From contig NZ_AJLK01000073.1 of the NCBI RefSeq assembly GCF_000317205.1, positions 83,507 to 147,506 of the forward strand: a DNA stretch of 64,000 bases, written 5' to 3'. Origin of the DNA: Fischerella muscicola PCC 7414 (GTDB lineage Bacteria; Cyanobacteriota; Cyanobacteriia; Cyanobacteriales; Nostocaceae). The notes beneath the pieces were generated by a model. That model was not told the origin of the DNA. It worked only from the letters and a program-made list of their open reading frames with translations, and made no database searches. Of the stretch, positions 1 to 8,885 are shown in pieces. A program made the translations under genes and the position numbers. The number at the start of each line of letters is the position of its first letter. Position 1 is the stretch's first letter.

Positions 1-711
1 GATTTTGATTTTGCCAGTATCATCCCGCAGTAAAAGTTCTAAAATTGTCAATTTTTGATTCTTTTGGCTGGTACGACAATTGCAACTTTTCACCGCCGCC
101 ACTATCGTTACCGTCTCACCCGCCTCTAATTCGCTGATACTGACCTGACGCGCATAATCAATATGGTCGCGGGGATAGTAAAAAAGCAAATCGCGCACAG
201 TGTATAAACTGAGACGTGCTAATTTTTCAGCCTTTCGTAATCCAATTTCCGGTAAATCCTTTAATTTTTGATCTAGCTTTGGGGCAAGAGTACGACTTAC
301 CTCTGCGACAATTTGAGATTTAGGATTGGGTTTTTTAGATTTGGCAGCAGAAGACAAAGAGGCAATATTTCTTCCCTGTCCCCCTTGTCCCCCTTGTCCC
401 CCGTGTCCCCCCTGTTTCCGCGTCCCCGCCTCTCCTTCCTGCTGTTCCAGTTGATAAAGATAGTTACTAGTCTCCAATACTAAATTTTTTCTATCTTCAA
501 GTCCCAGATTTGGATAATTAGAAAATTGAGTCGCCAGTTGTTGCCAGCGGCGGCGTTCATAACTTGGTAAGTCATTGGGAAATTTACCGAAAGTTAAGGT
601 AAAGAACTCACTGAAGCGGTATTGTCTACCCACCAAGTCAGTAAAACCCTGTTCTTCTTCTATTGCCAGGGCTTTTTGCAATCTTATCCAGTCTGGTTTG
701 TCGATAGTCAT
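1..711 (-). CDS. recG: ATP-dependent DNA helicase RecG, N-terminal part (runs off window)
   Basis: RecG is a superfamily 2 helicase that remodels stalled replication forks and Holliday junctions. Only the first 237 codons lie in the window, reading leftward from the ATG at 709-711; the helicase motor lies beyond the edge. The part seen has an N-terminal cyanobacterial extension (MTIDKPDWIRLQKAL), a low-complexity linker, then the start of the wedge/OB region, with the RecG-like text LPEIGLRKAEKLARL, LLFYYPRDHIDYA and SISELEAGETVTIVAAV. Glycine-rich linker codons at about 374-415 are encoded by a CCCTTGTC-type repeat that also occurs between genes here. The family call rests on the wedge motif and is strong, although the ATPase motifs cannot be checked. 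Confidence 0.88.
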   Translation of the reverse strand, partial: MTIDKPDWIRLQKALAIEEEQGFTDLVGRQYRFSEFFTLTFGKFPNDLPSYERRRWQQLATQFSNYPNLGLEDRKNLVLETSNYLYQLEQQEGEAGTRKQGGHGGQGGQGGQGRNIASLSSAAKSKKPNPKSQIVAEVSRTLAPKLDQKLKDLPEIGLRKAEKLARLSLYTVRDLLFYYPRDHIDYARQVSISELEAGETVTIVAAVKSCNCRTSQKNQKLTILELLLRDDTGKIKI

Positions 712-764
712 TAGTAATTGGTCACTGGTAATTGGTAATTGGTCACTGGTAATTGGTCATTGGT
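711..764. repeat. Short tandem repeat, TAATTGGTCACTGG type
   Basis: Several imperfect copies of TAATTGGTCACTGG and TAATTGG follow each other just upstream of recG. Such short tandem repeats are common between genes in filamentous cyanobacteria. No regulatory role is evident. Confidence 0.7.
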
Positions 765-844
765 TATTTAGTTGGAATAGAACTCTTACTCTAGAGTTTT
801 GAGCCAGGACGAAGGACAAATGACAAATAACAAATGACAAAAAA

Positions 845-1762
845 CTAATCTTCATACCAACTAGCACGCCATGCTGCTTCAGCTTGGGCAATTGACCGTT
901 CCCGCAGTTTTTTCTGATACTCTAGTCCTAGTTTATTCAGCTGGACTAGAATATTGCGAATCTGCTTGCGCTCTGATGAAAGTTTGGTGTCGGAAAACTC
1001 AATTTCTACAAGACGCAGGTTAATGGCCATGAGCTGTGTCAAGCTAGACTCTTCTGATTGTTGCCCATTTTCAATTTCAATCACCAAGCTCATTAAGTTA
1101 GGTGGACTTGGTACTATATCCGCAGATGCTTCCGAACTAACCGCCTCCAAAATCGGTTCTGGTAATTTTTGAGGCAAGATTTTGGCTTTTTGTAGCAGGA
1201 GGTTAGCCTCATGAGAAATTCTTCTAAGAGTATATTGTGTGGCTCTCTCTATGTACTGTTGCCATTTTGCTAGTTCTATCGGGTTTGCAGAGGAAGGGAA
1301 AGTAGGATCAACAGGTAAAGAGGAGAAATTTGTGTCTTCTTGTTTTTCTGGTTGCTCTTGTTCCTCCTCTGGGTCACTTTCTATATCAGTTGCTTCTTGT
1401 GCAGAGACAATATCAGGCTCATCTTGATTGCATTCTGGGAGTTTTTCACTTTCCACGTCCTGCGGCTGTAGCTTTTCTTCTTCCCCATTAATTAGAGCTA
1501 GCAACTGCTGTGCTGACTTTTTACCTAGCTTGCGGAGTGACTGCTGCAAATTTTGCCGCTGACTCAAGCTTAATTTGAGAAAGTTTTCAGAATACCCTTG
1601 AGTACACAAGTGATAAGCCGCCAGAATCAACTGCTGTTGTACGGCTTGTCCCAGAGTCCTTAGATAACTGGTATAAGCGGTTTGCAGTTCTTTAGCGATC
1701 GCGGCGATCGCTTCTTCTAAAGCTGCAAGATCCCGCTCAATTCGCTCGATTGGTCTCGCCAT
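845..1762 (-). CDS. Conserved hypothetical protein, coiled-coil rich
   Basis: A protein of 305 residues that I do not recognise. It begins MARPIERIERDLAALEEAI; this ATG at 1762 is preferred over one 15 codons further upstream because the upstream residues (MYYLCSVCNGQSV) look like read-through. The N-terminal 100 residues and the C-terminal 70 residues are predicted helical and coiled-coil forming. The middle (about residues 110-160) is acidic and disordered, rich in E, D and P. There is no signal peptide or membrane segment. It sits upstream of recG in the same direction, about 130 bases away, so the two may be co-transcribed. No function is assigned. Confidence 0.6.
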   Translation of the reverse strand: MARPIERIERDLAALEEAIAAIAKELQTAYTSYLRTLGQAVQQQLILAAYHLCTQGYSENFLKLSLSQRQNLQQSLRKLGKKSAQQLLALINGEEEKLQPQDVESEKLPECNQDEPDIVSAQEATDIESDPEEEQEQPEKQEDTNFSSLPVDPTFPSSANPIELAKWQQYIERATQYTLRRISHEANLLLQKAKILPQKLPEPILEAVSSEASADIVPSPPNLMSLVIEIENGQQSEESSLTQLMAINLRLVEIEFSDTKLSSERKQIRNILVQLNKLGLEYQKKLRERSIAQAEAAWRASWYED

Positions 1763-1962
1763 ATTCTCTACTGATTGCCCATTGCAAACCGAACATAAAT
1801 AGTACAAAAGTACGCTTACATTCTAGGATAGTTGTCCAAAGATTTTAAATTTTAGCTTGATTTTGTTGGTTGTTGGTTAATATTCGTTGATGGAAATAGC
1901 GATCGCTCCGAATAGAATTAACGACTAAGATAAGCGTCAGCAGACGGCCTTTGCAACCCTAC

Positions 1963-2293
1963 AGTCTTGATCAACTTGTTGCGTTGCTGAGGCGATGCTG
2001 TGAGCAAAAACTTTTCAGATATTGGTTGTTACAAAATTATAGTCTTCTACGACATACCTACAGATTTCACGAGTCGGTAATGTCCATGATGCCCAAGACT
2101 TGACTACTCAAACGTTTTTGGCAGCCCAAGAAGCCATCGCTAATTTTCGAGGACGGAGTAAATTTACTACTTGGTTGATGGGAGTTGCCTCTCGCAAGAC
2201 AGCAGATCACTTCCGTCGCCAACGAGCAACCTTGCCATTCTCTTACCTTAAGCCTATGAACGCGTCTACAAACTTTTCGCAAAATCCAAAATA
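1963..2293 (+). pseudogene. Broken ECF-type sigma-70 factor gene
   Basis: Two reading frames together resemble region 2 of an extracytoplasmic-function sigma factor. The first frame (from 1963) reads SLDQLVALLRRCCEQKLFRYW, like region 2.1. After a frameshift near 2045-2053 the second frame reads HDAQDLTTQTFLAAQEAI and then NFRGRSKFTTWLMGVA and HFRRQR, the classic core-binding and -10-recognition text. An in-frame stop lies just before the second frame. The reading ends abruptly in a dispersed repeat (about 2250-2293, GCGTCTACAAACTTTTCGC) that recurs near 51,430. Region 4 is missing. This is inferred to be a decayed gene cut off by a repeat. Confidence 0.6.
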
Positions 2294-2322
2294 GTATGAG
2301 TTCGATGCGCGCTCTACCCGTA

Positions 2323-2354
2323 GATCCCCGACTTTTTCAGAAAAGTCGGGGATC
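2323..2354. repeat. Hairpin repeat GATCCCCGACTTTT/AAAAGTCGGGGATC
   Basis: A perfect 14-base inverted repeat with a four-base loop, followed by TTGTTTT. It could end transcription on the plus strand. A related hairpin with similar downstream sequence (AATAATTT-AGGA-TGAT) lies at 51,021-51,051, so it also belongs to a dispersed family. Confidence 0.7.
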
Positions 2355-2410
2355 TTGTTTTGACGAATAATTTTAGGACTGATTTTTAACGCTTCGACTT
2401 TAGTAAATTA

Positions 2411-2449
2411 AGACAAAAAACAGGTGAACTATACTTATAGTTCACCTGT
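2411..2449 (-). terminator. Rho-independent terminator of rpsB-tsf
   Basis: On the minus strand ACAGGTGAACTATA pairs with TATAGTTCACCTGT and is followed directly by TTTTTTGTCTT. It lies about 100 bases after the tsf stop codon. Stem, loop and T-tract are all canonical. Confidence 0.85.
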
Positions 2450-2544
2450 CCTAAAAATAGTTAATCGTTGGTAGTTAGCTGTTATAGTCACTAGTCTATC
2501 AAACCATTAACAAACAACAACCAACTAACAACCAACAACTAAAA

Positions 2545-3204
2545 TTACTTATTACCCATCTGAGCAGCTACTTCATCTGCAAAGTTGCTTTCTTGCTTTT
2601 CAATTCCTTCACCCAGAACAAAGCGAACAAAACGACGCACTTGGATATTTTCACCAAGTTGGGCGATCGCTTGTTTCACTAGTTCTTCTACTGTGATGCT
2701 TTGATCACGGATGTAAGGCTGATCCATCAAAGTCATTTCTTTCAGGCGCTTATCAATGCGTCCCTGAACAATTTTTTCTTTAACGTTATCAGGCTTGTTG
2801 GAAATGTCATCCCGTCCCATCTCAATATCTTTTTCCTTTTGGACGATATCAGCTGGGATGTCTGACACTTTCACATACTCTACGTTTGGACAAGCCGCAA
2901 TTTGCATGGCGATATTCCGCACCAGGGTTTGAAACTCTTCGCGACGAGCAACAAAGTCAGTCTCACAGTTAACTTCAACAAGTACACCGACTCTACCACC
3001 AGTGTGGATGTAGCTGCCTACGAGTCCTTCTGCCGCCACCCGATCCGCTTTGGCTCCAGCTTTGGCAATACCCTTCTTACGCAGCCATTCTTCGGCTTTT
3101 GCCAGATCACCATCATTTTCTTTTAGCGCCTTTTTGCAGTCCATCATGCCGGCGCCAGTTTTTTGGCGTAGCTCTTGGACGAGTTTTGCAGATATTTCCG
3201 CCAT
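2545..3204 (-). CDS. tsf: Translation elongation factor Ts
   Basis: EF-Ts is the nucleotide exchange factor that releases GDP from EF-Tu. The 219-residue protein starts [27 protein letters not shown], the family's N-terminal UBA-like domain, followed by the conserved TDFVARR segment of the core near residue 80. It has the short one-core form usual in cyanobacteria and chloroplasts rather than the longer enterobacterial form. The start is supported by GAGG a few bases upstream. It follows rpsB in the same direction with a 130-base gap that holds tandem repeats, and ends before a strong terminator. Identification is secure. Confidence 0.97.
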   Translation of the reverse strand: MAEISAKLVQELRQKTGAGMMDCKKALKENDGDLAKAEEWLRKKGIAKAGAKADRVAAEGLVGSYIHTGGRVGVLVEVNCETDFVARREEFQTLVRNIAMQIAACPNVEYVKVSDIPADIVQKEKDIEMGRDDISNKPDNVKEKIVQGRIDKRLKEMTLMDQPYIRDQSITVEELVKQAIAQLGENIQVRRFVRFVLGEGIEKQESNFADEVAAQMGNK

Positions 3205-3263
3205 TTTGCCTCAATTCCTACTTAGACTGACAATTTTAATTGCTCTTGGGTTTTGAGTATTTT

Positions 3264-3334
3264 TCAGTGAACAGTGAACAGTGAACAGTTATCAACTACT
3301 AATTATTCACTGATAACTGATAACTGATAACTGA
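3264..3334. repeat. Tandem repeats between rpsB and tsf
   Basis: Copies of GTGAACA and then TGATAAC run head to tail between the two translation genes. They reach to the rpsB stop codon. This type is also seen near 35,690 and 8,620. Confidence 0.75.
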
Positions 3335-4129
3335 TTATTCTTCCTCTTCATCGTCGGGAATGAACGAGTCAGCAAAATCGCTTTCTTCGTAATCGTATTC
3401 TTCCTCGGCGCCCTCGTAGTCTTCGTATTCTTCTTCTACATCCAGCTGACCGTGACGACCTTCATAAATTGCGTCCGCCAATTTACCAACAATCAGCTTA
3501 ATTGAGCGGATGGCGTCATCATTCGCCGGAATCGGAATATCTACTACATCTGGATCACAGTTTGTATCCAGCATAGACACAATGGGAATTCCAAGTTTAA
3601 TACATTCTTGCACTGCGTTGTATTCCCGGCGTTGGTCTACTATTACCACGACATCAGGAACTTTCCGCATTGTTTTAATGCCCCCCAGGTATTTCTGAAG
3701 CTTCGCCAACTCGCGGCGTAGCATTGAGGCTTCTTTTTTGGGCAATAAATCAAGAGCGCCGCTTTCTTCCCGACGTTCCAAATCTTTGAGACGGTCTACC
3801 CGCGTTTTGATCGTCGCCCAGTTAGTGAGCATTCCGCCCAACCAGCGCTGGTTAATGTAGTGAGCGCCACAACGGGAGGCTTCTTGAGCAATAATACCTG
3901 CTGCTTGTCGCTTAGTGCCAACAAAGAGGAACTTTTTGCCCTGCTCTGCTTGCGATCGCATATAAGTATATGCTTCTTCCATTAACTGGGCTGTTTGCAC
4001 CAAGTCAATGATATGTACTCCGTTACGGGCAGTATAGATATATGGAGACATTTTTGGGTTCCATCTGCGGGTCTGATGACCGAAATGAACCCCTGACTCC
4101 ATCATTTGAGCCAAAGAAACTACTGGCAT
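3335..4129 (-). CDS. rpsB: 30S ribosomal protein S2
   Basis: S2 is a structural protein of the small ribosomal subunit. The 264-residue sequence begins [19 protein letters not shown] and carries the family signatures [25 protein letters not shown] and [12 protein letters not shown]. Its C-terminal 40 residues are an acidic tail ([18 protein letters not shown]), longer than in E. coli. GGAGTG precedes the ATG. Pairing with tsf downstream is the usual bacterial arrangement. The 5' leader (4130-4240) is GC-richer than its surroundings and contains an imperfect inverted sequence around CCAGGTG/CCTGG, which might serve autogenous control, but that is inference. Confidence 0.97.
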   Translation of the reverse strand: MPVVSLAQMMESGVHFGHQTRRWNPKMSPYIYTARNGVHIIDLVQTAQLMEEAYTYMRSQAEQGKKFLFVGTKRQAAGIIAQEASRCGAHYINQRWLGGMLTNWATIKTRVDRLKDLERREESGALDLLPKKEASMLRRELAKLQKYLGGIKTMRKVPDVVVIVDQRREYNAVQECIKLGIPIVSMLDTNCDPDVVDIPIPANDDAIRSIKLIVGKLADAIYEGRHGQLDVEEEYEDYEGAEEEYDYEESDFADSFIPDDEEEE

Positions 4130-4244
4130 ATTTTCACTCCAATTCGGGTTAAACCTCCATCCAGGTGTATTTCCTTAATTGGAAACACCCGAACTCCTGG
4201 ATGTGCGGAATTTAAAGAACCATACTAGGGTAGCATATTTTGTG

Positions 4245-4356
4245 AGGGGTAATGGGTAATGGGTAATGGGTAATGGGTAATGGGTAATGGGTAATTGGGA
4301 AGAGACTTGTTAAATAATTCTCCCTTGTCCCCCGTGTCCCCCTTGTCCCTCCCGAT
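4245..4356. repeat. GGGTAAT heptamer array and CCCTTGTC-type repeat
   Basis: About seven head-to-tail GGGTAAT heptamers (4245-4296) are followed by CCCTTGTCCCCCGTGTCCCC (from about 4322). The second type also occurs in frame inside recG (374-415) and upstream of sat (about 18,800). Confidence 0.8.
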
Positions 4357-4362
4357 CCCTGA

Positions 4363-5322
4363 TCACCTCACTTCCGCATACGCTTCATATACACCCTTGA
4401 CGTTATACCAATTGAGAAAAATTCGGGCAATTTCTAAAGCCAATTGGGGTTTACCTCTATTAATCAGCCATTGCAAAAAAGGAGCCATTGTACGCTCATT
4501 CAAAGCACCATTTAATGAAAGCATCCCCCACAATAAGCGATGTAACCAAGTCATCTGAATCATCATTCGCACTTCCCAAGTAGGGTGTTTTTGATAAAAT
4601 AAAACCCCCATTCTGCCACGCTGAATTTCTTTATCAATCAAGCTCTTAATTTGGTCTAGGCTAAAGGGTGGATGCCAATGGTAGCCTACTGCTTGTGGAC
4701 ATTTAATTAATGTTAAACCTAGTTTTTTCAGCCTCACGCCTAATTCTAAATCTTCCCAACCATAAAGTTGAAAACTAGTATCAAATAATCCCGCTTTCTC
4801 TAACCAATGCTTAGGAATCGCCACATTACCTGTAGCAAAAAAAGCGGCAGAAAAATCTGTGAGTTTGTATGGTTCAGAGGTGGGATGGTCAAAATTGCAA
4901 GTGTTAATGACTGCACCATAGGTAAAGGCGCGATCGCTTCCCAATTTTTCCCGTCCCTGCACTAGTGCATCCGCATGAGCTTGCAGAAAATTCTCTGTCA
5001 CCACTAAATCACTATCTATAAAGATAATAGTGTCTCCCTGCGCTTTCTCTATACCTAGATTCCGCGCTACAGCAGGACCTTGATGGTCTTGCTGAAAGGT
5101 TCGCACGTGGGGAAATTCGGTTTTGTGTATCTCCAACCATTCCAATGTGCCATCAGTAGAACCATCATCTACTAAGATTATTTCATAACCAGTGATTGGA
5201 CTGGATGCTCTTAATTGCTGTGTCTCTAATGCCCTAAGACACTTTTCCAAAATCGCCTTGCGATTGTATGTCGGTATAACAACGCTCAAAAACACAGTAT
5301 CACTCACCACACTATTACCCAT
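4363..5322 (-). CDS. Family 2 glycosyltransferase
   Basis: A 319-residue GT-A fold glycosyltransferase that would transfer a sugar from a nucleotide donor to an unknown acceptor. It starts with the GT2 signature VFLSVVIPTYNRKAILEKCL, followed by the DDGSTDGT donor-binding loop near residue 52 and the metal-binding IIFIDSDLVV near residue 100. WEDLELGVRLKKLG near residue 195 matches the ED(L/I)ELGxR acceptor or catalytic region. No membrane helices are obvious, so it is probably cytosolic or peripheral. It is followed by rpsB in the same direction but separated by repeats and the rpsB leader, so it is likely its own unit. The acceptor cannot be told from sequence. Confidence 0.9.
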   Translation of the reverse strand: MGNSVVSDTVFLSVVIPTYNRKAILEKCLRALETQQLRASSPITGYEIILVDDGSTDGTLEWLEIHKTEFPHVRTFQQDHQGPAVARNLGIEKAQGDTIIFIDSDLVVTENFLQAHADALVQGREKLGSDRAFTYGAVINTCNFDHPTSEPYKLTDFSAAFFATGNVAIPKHWLEKAGLFDTSFQLYGWEDLELGVRLKKLGLTLIKCPQAVGYHWHPPFSLDQIKSLIDKEIQRGRMGVLFYQKHPTWEVRMMIQMTWLHRLLWGMLSLNGALNERTMAPFLQWLINRGKPQLALEIARIFLNWYNVKGVYEAYAEVR

Positions 5323-5380
5323 CTTTTACGATAGGACTACTTAGGCGTAAAGTCTGTTCCTCTTTCGGATTGGTTATTTT

Positions 5381-5470
5381 TAAACGCAGAGGGGCGCAGA
5401 GTCAACGCAGAGAGAAGTTTGATCGCCGGAAACCGACGATCAAAGCTTCGGTGGGGACGCAGAGTTTTTC
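5381..5470. repeat. Dispersed AACGCAGAGG repeat
   Basis: AACGCAGAGGGGCGCAGAG followed by further CGCAGAG copies. A related copy (AACGCAGAGGGACGCAGAGG) lies at about 30,191-30,235. This is a familiar type of cyanobacterial intergenic repeat. The rest of 5470-6086 is AT-rich and holds the candidate Pho boxes listed separately. Confidence 0.6.
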
Positions 5471-5572
5471 TTCAACAGAAGCTGTGAGCAATAGAGCTTT
5501 CTGGGATTTTGATTTGTTGAAATCTAAAAATAGTTAATTTTATATCTATCAAAAAGAATATTTTGGTTTTCT

Positions 5573-5647
5573 TTTAACCTAAACATAACTGAGTTTTAAT
5601 AATATTATATTTCTTCAATTAACCCAAATATAATCTGTTTTTAACAT
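5573..5647 (+). promoter_or_regulatory. Two candidate Pho-box arrays
   Basis: Cyanobacterial PhoB sites are tandem octamers resembling CTTAACCT at 11-base spacing. Here TTTAACCT (5573), CATAACTG (5584) and TTTAATAA (5595) are separated by three bases each. Then ATTAACCC (5618), TATAATCT (5629) and TTTAACAT (5640) repeat the pattern. The next gene on this strand is phoX, as expected, but its start is about 440 bases away, so the true promoter position is uncertain. Confidence 0.5.
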
Positions 5648-6086
5648 TTGCTATTTAGATTTAGATTGTTATCTTTTTCGTCTAGATTTGTGTGTATCAG
5701 CAATAATTCTGAAATTTCCCTAATTTTTTCAAAATCTAATAGTATTTATCAAGTTACCAAATATCAAGCTAATAAGTTTTGATAGAATTTGTGAATCAAG
5801 AAATCTAATTACAAACCTATTTAAATTTAATAGCTTTGTTTTCATTTTTTTACTTAATGGTCTTAGTAGCCATATGCTGAAAAAGAGTTATTTTTATATT
5901 CATTTTTCAGATTATATAGGTCTCATATTTGATTTTTGCAAAGCTAGGCACACTTCCTTTTCTCTGGCTTCATGAGTAAGTTCATCAAAGAAAATCTGAT
6001 GCCATAGAGCAAATATCTATTAATATTGCCCTGCTTTTTATTCACTAAAAGTTGATCAAATTGACGATACAAGAGAGGAGAAATTA

Positions 6087-8483
6087 ATGTCTAAATTGAG
6101 TCGGAGACAAGTTTTAGTATTTTTTGCCGGTAGTGCTGGTGCTGCTGTGCTGGGAGACAAAATTATAGATAGTATTTCCAGTATTGCAGAAGCAAAAATT
6201 GTACCTTTAAGATTTACACCTGTACGTTTACCCCATCCTTTACCGATTTATCAAGAGTTAGATAACTATTTACCAACAGGAATTGAAAAAGGAGAAGTAC
6301 GCAAGGCATCTGAAGACGCGAAGTTAAGTAGCTACACGGTTATTGATGATGTGGTAGTTCCACCAGAGTACGATCGCTACGTCATAGTTCGTTGGGGCGA
6401 TCGCGTATTTCCCAACAATGATGACTATGTAGGTTACAACTGTGATTACACCAGTTTTATCTCAATTGACAGAGATTTAAATCCAGAACCCAGCATCAAT
6501 AAGAATGACGGTTACTTATTCATAAATCACGAATACATTAGTTACCCTTTCTCTGAATTAGCACCAGAAATTCCATCTGACCTCAAAGGACAGGGATTTC
6601 CCACTACTTTTGCCTCAGTCATAGGTTGGTCATTACCCAATGAAAGAAACATTGAACTAGATGGGGAATTTCTATATAACCTGGGTGCATCTATTATTCG
6701 TATCTCTCGCCGTAACCGTTCTAACCGTAGCGATAAATTCCAGGTTGTGAAAGATCCTAACAATCGCCGCATTCATGGTCTTTCGGGATTGGGAATTAAC
6801 AGCCAACGCACTGATGATTATAAAAGCGTTACTGCTTGGGGAAGTCGTCCCCACCAGCAAGGTGATCAAAACTATTTAATCGGTACAGGCCCAGCTGCAA
6901 CTGAAGTATTCACCATTAGTGCCGATGGATTAGGAAACAGAATTATTGGTACTGCCTACAATTGTTCTGGTGGTACGACTCCTTGGGGAACTGTATTAAC
7001 TGCTGAAGAGAACTTCCAAGGTAGTTCCTCATTCTTTGTTGGTGTGACTGAGTCCGTCAAACCTAATGGTACTCAAACAGGTTACACCGATGGTACTACT
7101 GGCAAGACCTTTGGTTTAGTAGGGGAAAAGTACGGTTGGATGGTAGAAATTGATCCTGCCGATGCCAAGTTCCGTCCCCGGAAACATAGTTGGTTGGGTC
7201 GTTTCCGCCATGAAAATGTTGCCATGCGCGCCGAAGCAGGCAAGAAATTAGTAGCTTATATGGGTGATGACAGGCGCGGAGGACATACTTGGAAGTATGT
7301 CAGCACAGGTACTGTATCTAACCCAACTGATAAGAACAATAGCAAGTTGTGGGAAAGTGGTATTTTATATGTTGCCCGTTACAATCCGGACGGCACAGGT
7401 AAGTGGATACCGTTACTTCTAGATACTCCCACCGATCCTATTCCACCAAGCATTCTTTCTGAAAAAGAATTTGCTGCCTTGGGTTCAGCACAAAGAAATG
7501 GTCTGATCAAACTACCAAGACGCAATGGTATTGCTGGACAAACTAGTGATGGTGGTGCGTTTAATTGCGATCGCACCAACGAATCAACAGCATTACCTGA
7601 TTATCAAGGTAAAAAGCTAGCTGACTTCTACACTAGCCAAGGTGCGATTCTCTGCGATGCTTTTTTAGCAGGAAATCTTGCTGGCGGGACTCCTACCGCA
7701 CGTCCAGAAGACTTAGAAGTGCATCCATTAACCAAAGAGGTATTTATTGCCTATACCGATGGTGCGCCAGGAAGTGATGGTTATCCTGATTCACGCATTT
7801 TCCAAGTTGCTAAGTTAAGTACAGATCCAGATGCAACCCAGCAATCAGGAGGACTGTATAAAATTATTGAAGATAGCACTGACGGTACAGGTCTTACCTT
7901 CCGCTGGGAAAAATTTAAACAAGGTGGAGAAGCTGGTTCAGAAACCGGGGCTGGTTTTGCTAATGTAGACAACCTAGTCTTTGACTATCGTGCCAATGTT
8001 TGGGGAGTGACAGATATGTCCACAAGCACACATAACGGTTTTGATGTTGGTGCTGCTGGTACTCCAAACACTATCGATCATACAGAAAGTGGAAATGTTT
8101 CCAATTTTACAGGTGTATTTGGTAATAACTGGCTTTTCTTTATTCCTACTATTGGCCCAAATGCAGGAGAGGTAATACCCTTTGCTCAAGGGCCAGTGCG
8201 TTGCGAGATGACCGGGCCAACTTTTGTCGGAGATACGCTGATTATTGCAGTACAGCATCCTGGTGAAGATTGTCCGATTAACGACGGCACAGTATTGAGT
8301 CGCACAATTGAGATGCTGGATTTGGATGGAAAAACATTTGATCAGACTCGTACAGTGCCTCGTGGTAGCAGCTGGCCTAGCAACATCTCTACAGAAGATG
8401 GTGGTAAAGGTAATCCTACAGGGGCTCCAATTCCATCTGTAATTGGTATCTACCGCAAAGAAGGTAAAGGTAGATTTATCTAA
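6087..8483 (+). CDS. phoX: PhoX-family alkaline phosphatase (DUF839), Tat-exported
   Basis: PhoX enzymes are calcium/iron-dependent phosphomonoesterases that release phosphate from organic esters outside the cytoplasm. The 798-residue protein opens with a Tat-type signal (SRRQVLVFF then small hydrophobic residues, residues 5-25). The body has the family's landmarks: FINHEYISYPF, RIHGLSGLGIN, NCSGGTTPWGTVLTAEENFQ near residue 290, the RHENVAMRAE region, and late HPGEDCPINDGT. These match the metal-binding segments of PhoX/DUF839. AGAGGAGA lies eight bases before the ATG. Candidate Pho boxes upstream suggest induction by phosphate starvation. The length is usual for cyanobacterial members. The substrate is assumed from family. 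Confidence 0.88.
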   Translation: MSKLSRRQVLVFFAGSAGAAVLGDKIIDSISSIAEAKIVPLRFTPVRLPHPLPIYQELDNYLPTGIEKGEVRKASEDAKLSSYTVIDDVVVPPEYDRYVIVRWGDRVFPNNDDYVGYNCDYTSFISIDRDLNPEPSINKNDGYLFINHEYISYPFSELAPEIPSDLKGQGFPTTFASVIGWSLPNERNIELDGEFLYNLGASIIRISRRNRSNRSDKFQVVKDPNNRRIHGLSGLGINSQRTDDYKSVTAWGSRPHQQGDQNYLIGTGPAATEVFTISADGLGNRIIGTAYNCSGGTTPWGTVLTAEENFQGSSSFFVGVTESVKPNGTQTGYTDGTTGKTFGLVGEKYGWMVEIDPADAKFRPRKHSWLGRFRHENVAMRAEAGKKLVAYMGDDRRGGHTWKYVSTGTVSNPTDKNNSKLWESGILYVARYNPDGTGKWIPLLLDTPTDPIPPSILSEKEFAALGSAQRNGLIKLPRRNGIAGQTSDGGAFNCDRTNESTALPDYQGKKLADFYTSQGAILCDAFLAGNLAGGTPTARPEDLEVHPLTKEVFIAYTDGAPGSDGYPDSRIFQVAKLSTDPDATQQSGGLYKIIEDSTDGTGLTFRWEKFKQGGEAGSETGAGFANVDNLVFDYRANVWGVTDMSTSTHNGFDVGAAGTPNTIDHTESGNVSNFTGVFGNNWLFFIPTIGPNAGEVIPFAQGPVRCEMTGPTFVGDTLIIAVQHPGEDCPINDGTVLSRTIEMLDLDGKTFDQTRTVPRGSSWPSNISTEDGGKGNPTGAPIPSVIGIYRKEGKGRFI

Positions 8484-8543
8484 AACCTACGTGATTACTG
8501 TTAACAGATTTAACAATTTTTCATTTCGCTAACAAGGCATTAC

Positions 8544-8584
8544 TACCGTAGAGACGTTAGATAAAACTTCTCTGCGGTATTTTC
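8544..8584 (+). terminator. Probable phoX terminator
   Basis: TACCGTAGAGA pairs with TCTCTGCGGTA (one G-U pair) across a 14-base loop and is followed by TTTTCGTTATT, 60 bases after the phoX stop. Confidence 0.6.
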
Positions 8585-8625
8585 GTTATTGGTTATTTGT
8601 TAGTGCTTAGAAACCAGTGAACAGT

Positions 8626-8676
8626 GAATAATAAAACGCAAGCTGACAACAAACGGCATTTGTTGTCAGCTTGCGT
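8626..8676 (-). terminator. Strong hairpin with T-rich tail on the minus strand
   Basis: A perfect 18-base stem, ACGCAAGCTGACAACAAA with its complement, loop CGGCA (8636-8676). On the minus strand it is followed by TTTATTATTCAC, so it probably terminates the minus-strand gene at 8886-9050, from which it is separated by the MITE-like element. Confidence 0.65.
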
Positions 8677-8686
8677 CAAACTAAGG

Positions 8687-8878
8687 TGAGTTCGACTAGA
8701 CATAACCCCAACCCCTTTCCTAGTAGGGAAGGGGCAAAAAATCTATACTTTACCACCAAATGTTAAGGCTTTTAAGCCTTTCTTACAATAGCTCCTATTG
8801 CCTCCCCTTGCAGGGGAGGGTTAACCAGAGGTAGGAGACAGGTTTACCAGAGAGGTAAAAATCTTTGTGTCGAACTCA
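8687..8878. mobile_element. MITE-like element with 10-bp terminal inverted repeats
   Basis: The 192-base segment begins TGAGTTCGAC and ends GTCGAACTCA, a perfect 10-base inverted pair. Inside are AGGCTTTTAAGCCT and CCCCTTGCAGGGG palindromes and no coding potential. It ends seven bases before the stop codon of the adjacent minus-strand gene. No target duplication is clear. Its identity as a non-autonomous element is inferred. Confidence 0.45.
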
Positions 8879-8885
8879 TGCCAAA

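Noticed and set aside
575..802. Plus-strand frame with SNWSLVIGNWSLVIGHW
   Set aside because: It covers recG coding sequence and its upstream tandem repeats. The repeat makes the hydrophobic pattern.
4245..4296. GGGTAAT array as a possible CRISPR or telomere-like array
   Set aside because: The units are contiguous heptamers without spacers, as in ordinary cyanobacterial short tandem repeats.
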